Of a DNA stretch of 38,123 nucleotides, positions 23,187 through 30,961 are shown piece after piece (positions within the stretch are counted from its first letter, which is position 1; the number at the start of each line of letters is the position of its first letter). Source of the stretch: Acidimicrobiaceae bacterium (GTDB taxonomy: Bacteria > Actinomycetota > Acidimicrobiia > Acidimicrobiales > Poriferisodalaceae); contig JAPOPC010000061.1 in NCBI GenBank assembly GCA_026713105.1, positions 1-38,123 of the forward strand, written 5' to 3'. The notes beneath the pieces are model-generated. The model ran no database searches and was not told the origin of the DNA. It saw only the letters and a program-made list of their open reading frames with translations. A program made the position numbers and the translations under genes.

Positions 23187-24082
23187 GCGCCTCCGCCGAG
23201 GCTGCGTGGGGAATCACTCATCTGCGACACGTCGCGCTGGCATGCAGTGCTTTCGACGAATGCCTCGACTACTACGCCGGGCCGTGGGGATTGCGGCGCA
23301 TGGGCGATTCCGACGGCCAGACGGCGATCCTGCGTGGCACCGGAGCTGAGCACCATGTGCTGGAGCTGCATCGGGCCGATCGCAACGGCATCGACCACAT
23401 CGGCCTCGGCCTCGCCGATGATCGGTCAGTCGACGAAGCAGCGGCAGGGTTGGCGGGCCGCGGCGTGAACCTACTCAGCGAGCCCGCCGAGCTGGACCGG
23501 CCGGGTGCCGGGTACGGGTTCCGCATTGCCGACCCCGAAGGGCGCGTTGTCGAGCTTGTGGCCCGCACTCAAGCCGTGGCAGCTCTGCCCGACGACGCCA
23601 CGCCGGCCAAGATCGCCCATGTCGTGCTCAACACTGCCGACATCGAGGCACTGTGCGACTGGTGGTGCGACGTGCTGGGCTTCCGCGTGAGTGATTGGAG
23701 CGAACGCCAGATGGTGTTCCTGCGCTGCAACGCCGATCACCACTCCATCGCCTTCAACCGGGCCGAGTGGGCGTCGCTCAACCACGTGGCCTACGAGGTT
23801 CCCTCACTCGACGCATACATGACCTCGCTCGGGCGGCTGGCTCGGGCCGGTTACGCCGTCGGGTGGGGTCCCGGGCGCCACGGCCCGGGAAACAACGCCT
23901 TCGGCTACTTCGTGGACCCTGCGGGCACGGTGCCCGAGGTCACCGCCGAGGTGCAGCAGGTCGATGAGGTCACCTGGGTGCCACGAACATGGCCGCGCAC
24001 ACCCGAGCTGTCGGATCGCTGGGGCACAGCCGGCCCGCCGTCGCCCGAGATGCGCCAGCACATGGCCGGTTCGCCCGAGTAG
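23183..24082 (+). CDS. Two-domain VOC/type I extradiol dioxygenase-like protein
   Basis: 299 residues; the GTG overlaps the large-subunit stop (GTGA, 23183-23186). Two vicinal-oxygen-chelate modules are visible (about 11-130 and 143-260). The second has a complete 2-His-1-carboxylate set: His146 (KIAHVVLN), His201 (LNHVAYEV) and Glu252 (GTVPEV). GRHGPGNNAFGYF supplies His233 and Tyr242 at positions resembling the BphC active site. These enzymes cleave catechol-type rings next to the hydroxyls with Fe(II) or Mn(II). Position at the end of the operon fits ring cleavage after hydroxylation, which is inference. It ends with a loop-embedded stop in the 24063-24089 hairpin. Confidence 0.88.
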   Translation: MSASAEAAWGITHLRHVALACSAFDECLDYYAGPWGLRRMGDSDGQTAILRGTGAEHHVLELHRADRNGIDHIGLGLADDRSVDEAAAGLAGRGVNLLSEPAELDRPGAGYGFRIADPEGRVVELVARTQAVAALPDDATPAKIAHVVLNTADIEALCDWWCDVLGFRVSDWSERQMVFLRCNADHHSIAFNRAEWASLNHVAYEVPSLDAYMTSLGRLARAGYAVGWGPGRHGPGNNAFGYFVDPAGTVPEVTAEVQQVDEVTWVPRTWPRTPELSDRWGTAGPPSPEMRQHMAGSPE

Positions 24083-24089
24083 CCGGCCA
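24063..24089. terminator. Hairpin at the convergent VOC/CobW junction
   Basis: TGGCCGG (24063-24069) and CCGGCCA (24083-24089) form a 7-bp perfect stem with a 13-nt loop. The VOC gene's TAG (24080-24082) is the last codon of the loop. No T-run. It would end the operon that starts at the cupin gene. Confidence 0.4.
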
Positions 24090-24111
24090 GCCTGCTCAGC
24101 CAACGCTTCAG

Positions 24112-25098
24112 CTAACCGAGTCGCCGCAGGGAATCTGCTGCCCAGTCCGCTGCCTCTTGGGAGCTGCAGATCAGCACGATGGCGGGATCGCGCACGTCTG
24201 TTGCAGGCATGATGCGCCAGCTTTGCCCGACAACCTGCACCGCGTGGGTTTCGCCGTCGGGGCTGGAGAACCACCCTTTCGCCCGCAGCAGCGAGGGCGG
24301 CGGGTCCTCGAGCCAGCGAGCCACCTCGGACATCTCCCATGGTCCCGCTGGCGTCACGACCGCACTCGCGACAGGGAAGGGGTGCTCGCCGGACTCTGCA
24401 CGGAATGTTGCCCCCCGCATGGCGGCGCCAAGCAGCACCCGGGGGTCGATGCGGCCGTGTACCGACGGAACGACCATCCGCCCCGGTGCAATCTTGCCGA
24501 TCCGGCCGATCAAGGCCGCGGCCTCGTCGCCATCCACCTCGTCGACCTTTGACAGCACCACCACATGAGACACGTCAATCTGGCGACGCACGGCGGGTCC
24601 GATGCGGGGGTCGTCCAGCTGGGAGGCGAGCTGCTTCGCGTCCACCACTGCCACGACGCCGTCCAGCGTGCAGCCCGCTGACGACTCGACGGCCAGCGCC
24701 AGCGTCGCAGGATCGGCGACCCCGCTGGCCTCCACCACGATGGCATCGCTGGTCCGCGAGCCGGCCAGCCCTTCGAGGGTCTCGGCAAGGTCGTCGACCA
24801 GAGCGCAGCATGCGCAGCCGTTGGTGAGCTCAACCCGTTCCGGTGTCCGTGACGCAACTGGCAATCCGCCGATGGCAGCTGCATCGATGTTCACGGGCCC
24901 GATGTCGTTCACGACCGCAGCGATCCGCAGCCCGGCGGGCTCGGTCAGCAACTGACGCAGCACCGTGGTCTTGCCGCTGCCGAGGAATCCTGTCAACACC
25001 GTGACGCCGACGGCTTCCCCGCCGGCGAGATCAGGCTTGCGGCGCGCCGCCGCGATCGAGCCGACGGTGGCTTGCCACGCAGCATCCAACTCGCTCAT
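24112..25098 (-). CDS. COG0523/CobW-family GTPase (putative metallochaperone)
   Basis: The ATG at 25098 overlaps the sterol-reductase stop by one base (TGATG) and gives 328 residues; the frame is open further upstream but only inside that gene. Walker A GFLGSGKT (37-44), the metal-site motif CACC (95-98, in TNGCACC), VVEASG and SKVD (G4-like) are typical of COG0523 G3E GTPases, and a C-terminal CobW_C-like region follows. These proteins deliver zinc, cobalt or iron to client enzymes using GTP. It is the last gene of the amidohydrolase/SDR/sterol reductase operon. The metal-dependent YtcJ-like amidohydrolase encoded first is a plausible client, which is inference. No cobalamin genes are nearby, so CobW proper is unlikely. 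Confidence 0.88.
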   Translation of the reverse strand: MSELDAAWQATVGSIAAARRKPDLAGGEAVGVTVLTGFLGSGKTTVLRQLLTEPAGLRIAAVVNDIGPVNIDAAAIGGLPVASRTPERVELTNGCACCALVDDLAETLEGLAGSRTSDAIVVEASGVADPATLALAVESSAGCTLDGVVAVVDAKQLASQLDDPRIGPAVRRQIDVSHVVVLSKVDEVDGDEAAALIGRIGKIAPGRMVVPSVHGRIDPRVLLGAAMRGATFRAESGEHPFPVASAVVTPAGPWEMSEVARWLEDPPPSLLRAKGWFSSPDGETHAVQVVGQSWRIMPATDVRDPAIVLICSSQEAADWAADSLRRLG

Positions 25099-26180
25099 CA
25101 GTAGACCCGGGGAACGATGCGCCACGGCACCCGTTTGCGGTACTCCTCCCAGAGTCCGCCGTATTTCTCCGCGCACCGCCGATCGTCGTCTCGTTCCCTG
25201 GGGAACAGCAGCGCCACGTAGTACAGCGGATACAGCCAAGGCCAGAGCACACCTGGCCAGCCCAGCGCAAGCGCCAGCCCGACCGCCATCGCGATCTCGC
25301 CCAGATAGTTCACGTGCCGCGAGACGCCCCAGAAGCCACTGTGCAGCACACGGTTATCACCGTCGGCCAGCACCTTGGGCGCAATGCCCAGAAAGGCTCG
25401 CTCGGGGTCCAGCTTGAAGCTGAACTTCTGCAGGTTCGATCCCCGCGACAGCGTCCAGCCAGCGAAGAACACCACCGCGGCCGCGACCGTCAGCCACGTG
25501 CCTACCTGCGGGTTGGGCCGGTCGGCCACGGCCCACAGGCCGACCGCGTAGAAGTACGGGTACCAGCACAGGCAGCCCCACACGAGCTTGAAGCCCACGC
25601 GCTCTGCGAACAGGTCGTAGGTGTACAAGTGGACCCGCTCGAAGACGAGATAGTCACACACGAACCAGCTGAACAGCACGACGTACAGCACCACGCCCGG
25701 CGACGGATCATCGGGGAAAGCAGTGAAGTGGTGGGCGGCGAAGGAGAGCAGGTTCAGCTCGAGCAGTACCGCTCCCGCCAGGTACAGGAACATCTTGGCG
25801 TCGGCGCGGCCGTCGAACGGCTGAGGGTTGACCCGGCGTCCGAAGAACAGCTCGGCGAGCAGGCCTCGACCCGTCGTTGGCGCACCCAGCACCACTGCAA
25901 CCGTCGCCAGCAAGCCCAAGCACAGCGCGCCCGCAGCGCTCTGAAACCGGTGCTGCCAGAACCAGTCCCAGTCCATCGCCCCGCTGGCGCACACGGCGCA
26001 CCACAACCCAACCGTGACCACCAGGACCAGCAGGCCATTCAGGCGGTAACGCAGCAGCTCGCCGCTGCGCTCGTCGCGCACGTATCCCGTCACTCCACGT
26101 GCTGGCAGCACGAGATGCAGCGCCCCGATGACCCCGAACACTGCCCAGGGCGCAAAGAAGCCCGCCAGCAGGTCGGTCAT
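25098..26180 (-). CDS. ERG4/ERG24-family sterol reductase (C14/C24/C7 sterol reductase-like)
   Basis: The ATG at 26180 overlaps the SDR stop (ATGA) and gives 360 residues with about eight to ten hydrophobic segments. Family landmarks are FFGRRVNPQP (112-121), a membrane segment with CDYLVFERVHLYTYD (175-189), the NADPH-site signature SGFWGVSRHVNYLGE (281-295) and the C-terminal RERDDDRRCAEKYGGLWEEY (328-347) ending in VPWRIVPRVY. This is the pattern of delta14-, delta7- and delta24(28)-sterol reductases and of the bacterial structural model MaSR1. It should reduce a sterol-like C=C bond with NADPH in the membrane. No squalene or oxidosqualene cyclase is in the window, so host or environmental sterols, or a terpenoid, may be the substrate. 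Confidence 0.9.
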   Translation of the reverse strand: MTDLLAGFFAPWAVFGVIGALHLVLPARGVTGYVRDERSGELLRYRLNGLLVLVVTVGLWCAVCASGAMDWDWFWQHRFQSAAGALCLGLLATVAVVLGAPTTGRGLLAELFFGRRVNPQPFDGRADAKMFLYLAGAVLLELNLLSFAAHHFTAFPDDPSPGVVLYVVLFSWFVCDYLVFERVHLYTYDLFAERVGFKLVWGCLCWYPYFYAVGLWAVADRPNPQVGTWLTVAAAVVFFAGWTLSRGSNLQKFSFKLDPERAFLGIAPKVLADGDNRVLHSGFWGVSRHVNYLGEIAMAVGLALALGWPGVLWPWLYPLYYVALLFPRERDDDRRCAEKYGGLWEEYRKRVPWRIVPRVY

Positions 26181-26971
26181 GTCATGTCGCTCGTGTTGCG
26201 ACCGATGAGCCGGACCGCTGCCCGCCGGGATACCAAGCGACCCATGACCTGGGCGCCCAGGCGGTTGACCAAGCCGGGTACGAGGCGCGGCCCCTTGCCG
26301 AGTCCGTCGAGCGTCCGGCGGGCAGCCTCCTGCGGGCTCAGCATGCCGGGCACTTTCTTGCCGAAATTCGTCCTGTATCCAGGGGTGGGCATCGCCCCGG
26401 CACAACAGGCGACGACATCGATGCCGTGCGAGCGCAACTCCCACCACAGGCTCTCGGCAAGGTTGATGTTGAACGCCTTGCTGGCCGCATACACCGAGAT
26501 ATGGGGCGTTCCCTGCAGGCCCGAGAGCGACGACATCAGCACCACCGCACCACGACGGTTCGCACACATGGCCGGCGCCAACGCCCGGACAGCCCGCATC
26601 GGCCCGTACATGTTGACGTTCACTGCTTGGGTGATCTCGGAATCGGGGATCTCCAAGAACGGGCCCATTGGCGTGTAAGCGGCGTTGTAGATGAGGATTC
26701 CCAGGTCCACATCCGCGACCACATCTCTGAGCGTCCCGGCGAATTCCGATTCGGCCAGGTCCGCCACGACGCACCGGACCTCGACCGAATGCTCGTCAGT
26801 GAGCTGTCCCGCGAGTTCGGCGAGCAACGGGCCTCGGCGCGCCACCAGCACCAGGTTCATGCCTCGTTCAGCCAGCTGGCGAGCAAATGCGGCGCCCAAG
26901 CCCTCCGAGGCACCGGCCACGACGGCCCACTTCCCGTACTTTTCCGGCAGGGAAGAGCGACGTCGCCTCAC
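26177..26971 (-). CDS. SDR family oxidoreductase (steroid/ketoacyl reductase-like)
   Basis: 264 residues from a GTG at 26971 that overlaps the amidohydrolase stop (GTGA). SDR motifs are GASEGLG (20-26), YNAA (95-98, in place of NNAG), Ser148 and Tyr161/Lys165 (YAASK). The layout, with an Arg-rich N-terminus and a long helical C-terminus, resembles 17-beta-hydroxysteroid dehydrogenase/3-ketoacyl reductase-like SDRs. Next to a sterol reductase gene a steroid ketone/alcohol reaction is plausible but not shown. Its stop overlaps the sterol reductase start, so the whole operon is translationally coupled. Confidence 0.9.
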   Translation of the reverse strand: MRRRRSSLPEKYGKWAVVAGASEGLGAAFARQLAERGMNLVLVARRGPLLAELAGQLTDEHSVEVRCVVADLAESEFAGTLRDVVADVDLGILIYNAAYTPMGPFLEIPDSEITQAVNVNMYGPMRAVRALAPAMCANRRGAVVLMSSLSGLQGTPHISVYAASKAFNINLAESLWWELRSHGIDVVACCAGAMPTPGYRTNFGKKVPGMLSPQEAARRTLDGLGKGPRLVPGLVNRLGAQVMGRLVSRRAAVRLIGRNTSDMT

Positions 26972-28629
26972 GAGGTGGGCTCGCCTCCCAGCACCGTGTC
27001 GTGCACAGAAATGTCCCGCAGCGCCATCGGATCGACCTCGTAGGGATCGTCGTCAAGCACCGTGAAGTCAGCCAGCTTGCCGGCCTCGATCGAACCCAGC
27101 CGGTCGTCACGGGCGAGCACGTGGGCTGCGTCGATGGTGATGGCCCGCAGCGCCCGGTCCACCGAGATCCGCTCCCCCGGCGCCAAGACGGTCTCTCCGT
27201 CGGCGCCCACCCGGTTCACGGCGCACCACGCCGCCAGCAACGGCGACAACGGGGTCACTACCAAGTTGAAGTCACTGTGAAGCGCGAACGTGGCACCGGC
27301 CCGTTCCAGTGAGCCCAACCGTGCCGTGGCTTCGCTGCGGTCGGGGCCGAAGCCATGGTCGGCATGCAGCTGCGCCCGGAAGTGCACGAAGTAGATGTTC
27401 ACGCTGGCGAGCCCGCCGAGCGCTGCGAGGCGCTTCGCCTGCGCCGGTGTCGAGATGCAGTAGTGCTCGATCGTGAAGCGGTGATCGAATCGAGGGTGCT
27501 CGGCCTGCAGTGCAGCGAGCGTGTCCAGCGTCATGTCGACGGTGCGGTCGCCGTTCGCATGGGAGTGGATCTGCACGCCTGCCTGCCAGAACGGCCGCAT
27601 CCGCTCGACCATGTCCTCCCACGGGACCTCCCCGGTGTGGGCGGTGTCCTCGTCGAGGTAACCGGGCGCGTTCATCACCAACGTCATCGACGGGTACGAG
27701 CCGTCGTTCACGTACTTGACTCCGTGCGTGTTGAGCCGGTCGTCGCCCTCCGCACGCTTCTGGGCCAAGAAGTCGAGCATCTCGCTGCCGTAGCTGCGCA
27801 CCAACTTCGGCTCGAAGGGAATCATGTACATGCGCAGCGGGAACGTGCCCTCCGCGATGGCAGCCGCATGGTCGTCCCACTCGGGCTCGAATCCGTCGGC
27901 CATTCCCCACACCAGGTCGGCCGTCGCGGTGACGCCAGCGGCACGGGCGACTGCACCCATGCGATCGATGGCAGCCCGACCCGTGCCCGGCCCGAAGATC
28001 GAGGCTGCTACCGGCCGGTTGGCCCGTGCCGTCGCTTCGGTCTCCACGAACCAGCCGTTCAGCCGACCGTCGGGGTAGCGGCCGAGGCCGTGGCCGATCG
28101 AATCGTCGTCGACGCCGATCAGCTCGAGCATGGGGGAGTTCGCATAGACGATGTGCGGCGCGTATGCGCACACCCACAGCGGCACCGTGTCGCTGATGGA
28201 GTCGAGCATGTCCCGGTCGAGGTGGCCGTCTTGGCTGGCGGGGTCGTAGCCCCACGCGGTGAGCGGTTCGCTCGGATCGCCATGCTCGGCGGCCAGCGCT
28301 CGCAACTGGTGGAGCACCGCGTCGCGGTTGGGCAGCCCCTTGCGCAGCCCCGTCGGCGAGGCCGAATCGATCGGGCCGACGTAGTGCAGCCCCATGTAGG
28401 TGCCGCTCAGCCGCAGGTGCGTATGGGGGTCGATGAAGCCCGGAAGGATCACCTTGCCCGCGTAGCGGTCGTCGACGTCGTAAGGGTTGCGCCGCAGCCA
28501 CGGCTGCATCGACTCCATCGAACCCACCGACACGATCCGCCCGTCTGCCACCGCTACGGCATCCGCGTGCGGCCTGCCGGGATCCATCGTGTGGATCCGC
28601 GCCGCTGGGTACACCGTGATCTGGTCCAT
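26968..28629 (-). CDS. YtcJ-like amidohydrolase (amidohydrolase 3 family)
   Basis: 553 residues from an ATG at 28629. Metal-site motifs of the YtcJ group are present in order: GFIDPHTHLRLSG (64-76; His69, His71), THGVKYVNDGSYPSMT (the carboxylated-Lys segment), HSHANGDRTVD, TIEHYC and ALHSDFN. A C-terminal composite domain ends in AGKLADFTVLDDDP. Members hydrolyse amide or cyclic amide bonds in a TIM barrel with one or two zinc ions; substrates are mostly unknown. It is first in the four-gene overlapping operon with SDR, sterol reductase and COG0523 GTPase. Unlike the D-aminoacylase-like protein at 3980, all ligand segments are recognisable. A promoter was not identified. Confidence 0.9.
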   Translation of the reverse strand: MDQITVYPAARIHTMDPGRPHADAVAVADGRIVSVGSMESMQPWLRRNPYDVDDRYAGKVILPGFIDPHTHLRLSGTYMGLHYVGPIDSASPTGLRKGLPNRDAVLHQLRALAAEHGDPSEPLTAWGYDPASQDGHLDRDMLDSISDTVPLWVCAYAPHIVYANSPMLELIGVDDDSIGHGLGRYPDGRLNGWFVETEATARANRPVAASIFGPGTGRAAIDRMGAVARAAGVTATADLVWGMADGFEPEWDDHAAAIAEGTFPLRMYMIPFEPKLVRSYGSEMLDFLAQKRAEGDDRLNTHGVKYVNDGSYPSMTLVMNAPGYLDEDTAHTGEVPWEDMVERMRPFWQAGVQIHSHANGDRTVDMTLDTLAALQAEHPRFDHRFTIEHYCISTPAQAKRLAALGGLASVNIYFVHFRAQLHADHGFGPDRSEATARLGSLERAGATFALHSDFNLVVTPLSPLLAAWCAVNRVGADGETVLAPGERISVDRALRAITIDAAHVLARDDRLGSIEAGKLADFTVLDDDPYEVDPMALRDISVHDTVLGGEPTS

Positions 28630-28672
28630 GCGCCATCCCGCTTATGTCGTGGGCTCTCCGCGCAGTTCTAGT

Positions 28673-29560
28673 TCAGCCCACCGAGGTGATGAAGGTCTCC
28701 AGTGCGGCGATGTGCTCAGCCGTGCTCTGCAGGTCGGCGGCGGGATTGCCGCCCCACTCGCACGTCGTGCTTTGGCAGTTGATCGAGAAGTGTGTGAAGC
28801 CTGCGGCCCGGGCGCCATCGACGAGCGCAGTCCATCTGTCCGGGCCGATGCCGAAGTTGGCCTCGCCCTCCAGCGCGAACTCAGCTGGATCGCGACCCTG
28901 ATCGGCGAGCAGTTCCCGCAGCCGGTCAGCCAGCGCGACCGTGTCGGGTCCCGAATCGCCGAACGTGAAACCATCGCCATGGCGAGCTGCTCGTCGCAGG
29001 GCGGCCGGTGTGTAGCCGCCGAACCAGATCGGGATTCGACGGGCGGGCCGTGGCCGGATGCCGGCCCGGTCGATGCGATGGAACTCGCTGCGATAGTCGA
29101 TGACGTCGTTCTCCCACAGCGCACGGATCACAGCGATCTGGTCATCCAGCAGGTCGCCCCGCTGCTCCCATTCGGCGCCCAGCGATTCGTATTCCACGTA
29201 GTTCCAGCCCGATCCCACGCCGAGCCGAAACCGCCCCCCCGACAGCAGGTCCACCTCGGCAGCCTGCTTGGCAACCAGGGCGGCCTGGCGCTGCGGGAGG
29301 ATGATGATGCCGGTCTCGAACTCGATCGTGCTGGTGACGCCCGCCAAGTAGCCGAAGAGCACGAAGGGCTCGTGAAAGTCGTCTCGTTCGGTGTACGGCC
29401 CCCAGAAGGCTGGTTCACGCCCTGCGTGCTCAGCGCCGAGCACGTGGTCGTAGGTGACGATGTGGGAATAGCCCAGCGCCTCAGCGGCTTGGGCCCAGTC
29501 GCGCAGCGCAATCGGGTCGGTGCCGATCTCGCAGGTCGGCAGAACTACCCCGAAGTGCAT
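28673..29560 (-). CDS. LLM class (luciferase-like, probably F420-dependent) oxidoreductase
   Basis: 295 residues from an ATG at 29560. Motifs MHFGVVLPTCE, LGYSHIVTYDHVLG, IIILPQRQAALVAKQAAEVD, GGRFRLGVGSGWNYVEYESLG and PIWFGGYTPAALRRAARHGDG are diagnostic for the F420-dependent luciferase-like group of actinobacteria. Reaction unknown: such enzymes reduce C=C bonds, oxidise alcohols or add oxygen. Starts 19 bp after the P450 stop, so both are likely made from one mRNA and act on the same molecule. The amidohydrolase gene starts 43 bp downstream of its stop on the same strand and may be in the same transcript. Confidence 0.9.
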   Translation of the reverse strand: MHFGVVLPTCEIGTDPIALRDWAQAAEALGYSHIVTYDHVLGAEHAGREPAFWGPYTERDDFHEPFVLFGYLAGVTSTIEFETGIIILPQRQAALVAKQAAEVDLLSGGRFRLGVGSGWNYVEYESLGAEWEQRGDLLDDQIAVIRALWENDVIDYRSEFHRIDRAGIRPRPARRIPIWFGGYTPAALRRAARHGDGFTFGDSGPDTVALADRLRELLADQGRDPAEFALEGEANFGIGPDRWTALVDGARAAGFTHFSINCQSTTCEWGGNPAADLQSTAEHIAALETFITSVG

Positions 29561-29579
29561 CAGCCCGGTGCTCCGGCTC

Positions 29580-30800
29580 TCAGTTCAGTATCCGCAGGGG
29601 CACGCTGCTGGGCCCGCGGATCGGCCCGACCGACCATTTGACGTCGTCAGGCTCGACCGCCAGTTCGAAGCGCGGGTAGCGGTCCAGCCAGGCGTTCAAC
29701 CCGACCCGCAGCTCCATCCGGGCCAGGTTCGAGCCGAGGCACCGGTGTACGCCGACACCGAAGGCCATGTGGCGATTGTCCTGGCGGTCCATGACGAAGT
29801 CGTCAGGCTGGTCGAAATACTCGGGATCGCGATTCGCCGAGGGGTAGGCGAGCAGCACTCGCTCCCCGCCCGACACTGGGCATCCCGCGATCTCGGCGTC
29901 CTCGGTGATGTAGCGGGCAATCGTCACCGGGCTGTAGTAGCGCAGGAACTCCTCCACCGCCGTCGGCATCAGATCACGATCGGCGACGAGACGCTCTAGG
30001 TCTTCCCGATGGGTGCCCAGGTGCAGCAGCATCGCGCCGAGCGACGACCAGGTCGTGTCGATGCCGCCCAGCATCAACACGAACAGCGCTCCGATGCGTT
30101 CCTTGCGGCCGAAGGGTCGGCTGGTGCCGTCAGGCTGCTCGGCCTCTGCTTGCAGCACGGTCTTGACCAGGTCGTCGGGGGCGTCGTCGCCCTGGGAGGC
30201 ACGATCTCGCAGCTGACTGGCGAAGAACTCCTGCACCTCTCGGGACGCCTGGCGCGCAATTTCCAGGTCGTCGAGGCCGTCCTTCAGCATGCCGTCGGCC
30301 CAACGTCGGAAGCTCGGACCCATCTCGGGCGACACGCCGAACAGGTACCCCATGACATCGATCGGCAAGAGCTGCGCGTACTCGATTGCGCCGTCGACGA
30401 CTTCCTGCCCCTTGGTGTTGTCGAGCAGCTGCTCGGCCATCGCCACCACTGTCGGCTCGAGCTCGTCGGTGGCCTTGGGACTGAATGAGGGCAGCAGCGC
30501 CCGGCGGATCGGGCCGTGCTCGGGCGGGTCCAGCGTGATTGGGGGGATCTCGAGGCCGATGTTGTCGGGATGGTTGTCGTTGACGATGGTGATGCGATTC
30601 GAGAACGTCTCGGTGTCGCGTGCGGTCTCGACGATGTCGGCATGGCGGCTGACGAGATACGCCCCGTGGAAGCGATCCGTGTGGGCCACCGGGCACTGCT
30701 CACGCAGGTCACCCAAGATGTCGGGTCCCTGCGCAGCCCATTCGTCGCTCAGGTGGTCGAAATCCGTCGCCCAGTCGGCGACCGGGGGTCGCTGTGCCAT
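29580..30800 (-). CDS. Cytochrome P450 (soluble, class I bacterial type)
   Basis: 406 residues from an ATG at 30800 with a GGAG-type site upstream. P450 signatures are GGIDTT (245-250, I-helix acid-threonine pair), the ExxR motif Glu284-Arg287 in EEFLR, and the heme-binding FGVGVHRCLG with axial Cys354. Overall it resembles camphor/terpene hydroxylases of the CYP101/CYP111 area (HGPIRRALLPSFSP, DPPEHGP). It hydroxylates C-H bonds using O2 and electrons from a ferredoxin and reductase, neither of which is encoded here. Co-transcription with a luciferase-like oxidoreductase suggests hydroxylation followed by F420 or flavin chemistry. Terpenoid or steroid substrate is a guess. Divergent from the SsuD-like gene. 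Confidence 0.93.
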   Translation of the reverse strand: MAQRPPVADWATDFDHLSDEWAAQGPDILGDLREQCPVAHTDRFHGAYLVSRHADIVETARDTETFSNRITIVNDNHPDNIGLEIPPITLDPPEHGPIRRALLPSFSPKATDELEPTVVAMAEQLLDNTKGQEVVDGAIEYAQLLPIDVMGYLFGVSPEMGPSFRRWADGMLKDGLDDLEIARQASREVQEFFASQLRDRASQGDDAPDDLVKTVLQAEAEQPDGTSRPFGRKERIGALFVLMLGGIDTTWSSLGAMLLHLGTHREDLERLVADRDLMPTAVEEFLRYYSPVTIARYITEDAEIAGCPVSGGERVLLAYPSANRDPEYFDQPDDFVMDRQDNRHMAFGVGVHRCLGSNLARMELRVGLNAWLDRYPRFELAVEPDDVKWSVGPIRGPSSVPLRILN

Positions 30801-30948
30801 GTCGATCTCCGCTCCGTCGCTACTGCGACGATGTCATTCCCTGCTGGCTGACTCGCCCGCACGTGTTCGTGCGATGGTATTCGCCAATGTGACCGGCTCG
30901 CCGGAAAGCCTTGGGGCGTCTCCGGAGGCATGGACCGGACGGGGCGCG

Positions 30949-30961
30949 TACCGTGGTGGCG
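30949..30961 (+). promoter_or_regulatory. -10 box TACCGT with leaderless GTG start
   Basis: TACCGT (30949-30954) fits TANNNT and is separated from the GTG at 30961 by 6 nt. There is no clear ribosome binding site for this start, so leaderless initiation is the simplest reading. Confidence 0.4.

Noticed and set aside
29580..30800. Natural-product biosynthetic cluster around the P450
   Set aside because: No polyketide, peptide or terpene synthase is nearby; neighbours are catabolic.
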